A stretch of 8,471 bases of DNA, taken from Candidatus Heimdallarchaeota archaeon. GTDB lineage: Archaea > Asgardarchaeota > Heimdallarchaeia > Heimdallarchaeales > Heimdallarchaeaceae. The stretch lies in the NCBI GenBank assembly GCA_023135215.1, contig JAGLTP010000197.1:1-8471 (forward strand), given 5' to 3'. The number at the start of each line of letters is the position of its first letter. The stretch's first letter is position 1. The translations under genes and the position numbers were made by a program. Of the stretch, positions 6,649 through 8,471 are shown in pieces. The notes under the pieces were generated by a model. It was not told the origin of the DNA and did not search any database. It worked only from the letters and a program-made list of their open reading frames with translations.

Positions 6649-7296
6649 CTATATCTCAAGATTGGGAATAACTCGCTTTAATTTCTCTATAGAAAGGGAT
6701 CCCAGTCGAATAACAGAGGGTGGTTCAGTGACTAAACTAATGATTGTAGATTCTTTTCCTATTTTTGATTCTCCACCATCTAAAATAAGTGGTATCTTAT
6801 CTTTGAAATTCTCAAGAATCTGAATCGCGTTAGTTATACTTGGTTTCCCTGATATATTAGCACTTGTAGTAGCTAATGGTTTGTCTATTTCACAAATCAA
6901 CCTTAATGTTACTTCATTATTAGGCATTCTCACACCTATTGTGTCTATTCCATTTGTAAGTATATTTGGAATCTCACTTTTTTTATGAAGAATTAAGGTT
7001 AGATCACCTGGCCAAAATTCTTTGATAATCTTATTTGTTATGTCGGGAATTTTCTCTGCAACATACGATAGTTGCTCCTTCGAACCGATTAAAACATTTA
7101 TTGGTTTTGCTAAATCCCTACTTTTAATTTCAAACAGATTTCTAATTGCATTCTCATCGAAAACATTGCATCCTAATCCATAGAGTGTATCAGTTGGAAA
7201 AGCTATAATCTCTCCTTCTTCAATTAATTCAGCTGCAAGTTTTATTGATTTTTTAATTGAACTTTCTGAAGACAATGCGATGATTTCTGTTTGCAA
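6649..7296 (-). CDS. Threonylcarbamoyl-AMP synthase (YrdC/Sua5 family)
   Basis: This cytoplasmic enzyme makes L-threonylcarbamoyladenylate from threonine, bicarbonate and ATP, the first step of the t6A modification at position 37 of ANN-decoding tRNAs. The YrdC domain fills the 215 residues: FPTDTLYGLG (33-42), a KSRDLAKPINVLI stretch (58-70) with the conserved Lys, Arg and Pro, EFWPGDLTLIL (93-103), IGVRMPN (120-126), LATTSANISGKPS (about 141-153), ESTII and IRLGSL. The extra C-terminal Sua5 domain is absent, so this is the short TsaC/YwlC-like form. It begins with TTG; an in-frame TAG lies six codons upstream with no ATG between, and AGGAAA precedes the start closely. The downstream transfer enzymes (Kae1 and partners) are not in this window. 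The nicotinamidase-like gene follows after 63 nt. It is divergent from the reductase gene. Confidence 0.93.
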   Translation of the reverse strand: MQTEIIALSSESSIKKSIKLAAELIEEGEIIAFPTDTLYGLGCNVFDENAIRNLFEIKSRDLAKPINVLIGSKEQLSYVAEKIPDITNKIIKEFWPGDLTLILHKKSEIPNILTNGIDTIGVRMPNNEVTLRLICEIDKPLATTSANISGKPSITNAIQILENFKDKIPLILDGGESKIGKESTIISLVTEPPSVIRLGSLSIEKLKRVIPNLEI

Positions 7297-7431
7297 TTCT
7301 TTCCTATCCAGCTAAGACTTTCTTGTATCTCTTTGTATCGTTTTTCCTTAAATATTGTGATGAGGAACTACATAAATTTGGTAAAAAGAAAGTTTTAATT
7401 CTTAGTTCTTTAATATATATTTGATACTTTT
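7297..7431. promoter_or_regulatory. Divergent promoter region between the Sua5 and reductase genes
   Basis: This 135-nt spacer separates two divergent starts. Toward the Sua5 gene, minus-strand ATATTTAAGG at 7346-7355 is a plausible TATA box giving a leader near 27 nt. Toward the reductase, AGTTTTAATT at 7391-7400 would give a leader near 10 nt. The nearby TTTAATATATAT (7409-7420) is a stronger AT match but too close to the ATG at 7432 to serve it. No tRNA-like or riboswitch-like fold was noticed. Confidence 0.4.
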
Positions 7432-8202
7432 ATGCAAACTGAAGAAATTAAAACGATTCTTGTAACGGCTCCTGGAAGTGGAATAGGCAGTGAAATTACA
7501 AAGAACCTTCTGGAGGATGGTTATAGGATCCTAGGTATAGGCGGGGAAATGAGTAGAAAATACTCAGAATCACTGAAAGAACAAAATTATTTGATTGATT
7601 TTATAAAATGTGAATACAATTCTGAAAGTAGTATTGTTAATGCTTTTGAAAAAGCTAAGACTATTGTAAAAAGAATCACTGGAATGATCCATTTTGTAGG
7701 AGGTAGCTTGATGAGTAAAGCAATTCAAGACATTTCTTTGGAAGATTTTAGAAAAGTACTCACTCTGAATCTAGATTCAGCTTTCGTAATTGCCCGTGAA
7801 ACTTACAAATGGATGAAAGCTGAAGGAGGAGGAAATATAGTTTTCTTTGGCTCAACTACAGGCTTTAAACCCTCAAATAAGAAATTACCTTATGGCGTAG
7901 CAAAAGCTGGTGTTCATGCAATGACTTGGTTTTTTGCACATGAAGGATCTAAATATAAAATAGTAACCAATACTATATCTCCTGGTTATGTAATGACTGA
8001 AAGACATATCGAAGAAATTGAAAATAAAGCAAAATTAAAAAAGATAACTTTTGATAATTTAGTTCAGAAATATCGAGAGAAGAATCCTCTAAAACGAATT
8101 CTTTATCCTAAGGAGATTTATCCTCTTGTAAAGTTATTAATTACAACAAATCATATACAAGGACAAATTTTCAAAATAGATTCTGGTCAAATTCTAGGAT
8201 AA
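7432..8202 (+). CDS. Short-chain dehydrogenase/reductase (SDR) family oxidoreductase
   Basis: Classical SDR enzymes reduce carbonyls or oxidise alcohols with NAD(P)(H) on a Rossmann fold. The 256 residues match a classical SDR in length. The cofactor loop is TAPGSGIG (12-19), with Ala in place of the first glycine of TGxxxGIG. The NNAG-type segment reads HFVGG (87-91). The catalytic tetrad is complete: Asn113 (TLNLDSAF), Ser141 (FFGSTTG), Tyr154 and Lys158 (YGVAKAG). The ISPGYVMT segment (about 182-189) and the C-terminal GQIFKIDSGQILG are typical. No acidic residue sits clearly at the end of strand 2 (LGIGGEMSRK), so cofactor choice is not obvious and substrate cannot be named. The ATG has no Shine-Dalgarno sequence, suggesting a short-leader or leaderless message. 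It ends 9 nt from the converging small-protein gene. Confidence 0.92.
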   Translation: MQTEEIKTILVTAPGSGIGSEITKNLLEDGYRILGIGGEMSRKYSESLKEQNYLIDFIKCEYNSESSIVNAFEKAKTIVKRITGMIHFVGGSLMSKAIQDISLEDFRKVLTLNLDSAFVIARETYKWMKAEGGGNIVFFGSTTGFKPSNKKLPYGVAKAGVHAMTWFFAHEGSKYKIVTNTISPGYVMTERHIEEIENKAKLKKITFDNLVQKYREKNPLKRILYPKEIYPLVKLLITTNHIQGQIFKIDSGQILG

Positions 8203-8211
8203 GAGGTTTCA

Positions 8212-8471
8212 TCATTCAGCGCTTTTTCCACATACAGGACAAGAAAGACCATATTTGAAGAATGTTTCATGATCCTTTTCGCAATCTGCGACATCTCTCT
8301 CATAATCAATTTTTTCGTTTATTTCTTGTAATCTTTCTTCAAATTCTTCTCTATTTAGCCATTCATTTTTTAACATATCTTCAGTATACGGCATAAATAG
8401 AAGATAAGAAAACAGTACTGGCAGTACACCTTCTGCTTCATCTTCCTCTGTATAATTGTCTTTATTCTCCT
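8212..8471 (-). CDS. Protein with C-terminal CPVCG motif, 5' end outside window
   Basis: I do not recognise this gene. The frame is open from the right edge, giving at least 85 residues. The visible part has an acidic stretch (NYTEEDEAEG), a short hydrophobic run (VLPVLFSYLLF), a charged helical segment (EWLNREEFEERLQEINEKI) that may be coiled, and a C-terminal CPVCGKSAE. A Cys and a His earlier (ADCEKDHE) plus the CPVC pair give a Cys-x3-His ... Cys-x2-Cys arrangement that could bind zinc. An ATG at 8394 would make a 60-residue protein, but it has no ribosome binding site or TATA-like box in the right place and would cut off the hydrophobic run, so the longer open frame is preferred. It could be a small zinc-ribbon protein or the tail of a larger one; the function is unknown. 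Confidence 0.6.
   Translation of the reverse strand, partial: ENKDNYTEEDEAEGVLPVLFSYLLFMPYTEDMLKNEWLNREEFEERLQEINEKIDYERDVADCEKDHETFFKYGLSCPVCGKSAE

Noticed and set aside
6638..6650. AGAAAA/TTTTCT inverted repeat near the end of the Sua5 gene
   Set aside because: The stem is short and almost all A:T with a one-base centre; such matches are expected by chance in this AT-rich spacer.
7381..7431. Possible riboswitch or small RNA before the reductase gene
   Set aside because: The stretch is short, very AT-rich and has no stable stem or known motif; promoter elements explain it adequately.

Overview
This AT-rich window is most likely from an archaeon. The two best-placed internal ribosome binding sites are GGTGAT-type sequences, each 4 nt before a start codon. 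Several genes that begin a transcript have no Shine-Dalgarno sequence but do have a TTTAAATA-like box close upstream. AGA is the common arginine codon, and two genes appear to start with TTG. The lineage cannot be fixed from the sequence; an Asgard-type or other low-GC archaeon is only a guess.

Layout, left to right. (1) The 3' half of feoB (ferrous iron transporter) runs in from the left edge. Its stop codon is immediately followed by a previously uncalled 54-codon gene for a cysteine-rich protein. (2) On the minus strand, tldD and tldE form a tight pair encoding a heterodimeric metalloprotease. A hairpin followed by a T-rich tract lies just past the tldE stop. (3) Divergent from tldD is a DHA3-type major facilitator exporter, followed on the same strand by a small DsrE-family sulfur-relay-like protein. 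(4) On the minus strand, a YrdC/Sua5 threonylcarbamoyl-AMP synthase precedes a nicotinamidase/isochorismatase-family hydrolase. (5) Divergent from the Sua5 gene is a short-chain dehydrogenase/reductase with a non-standard cofactor loop. (6) A small protein with a C-terminal CPVCG zinc-binding-type motif ends close to the reductase on the opposite strand, and its reading frame stays open to the right edge.

How the genes fit together: most are housekeeping or accessory metabolic genes packed with short gaps and alternating strands. Two neighbourhoods suggest joint function. FeoB and the small Cys protein look translationally coupled and may both serve iron uptake. The TldD/TldE protease sits beside a divergent exporter, which loosely resembles peptide maturation and export loci, but no precursor peptide is visible. 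No rRNA, tRNA, CRISPR array, insertion sequence or attachment site was recognised. Intergenic stretches are all under 150 bases and hold only candidate promoters and the terminator-like hairpin.
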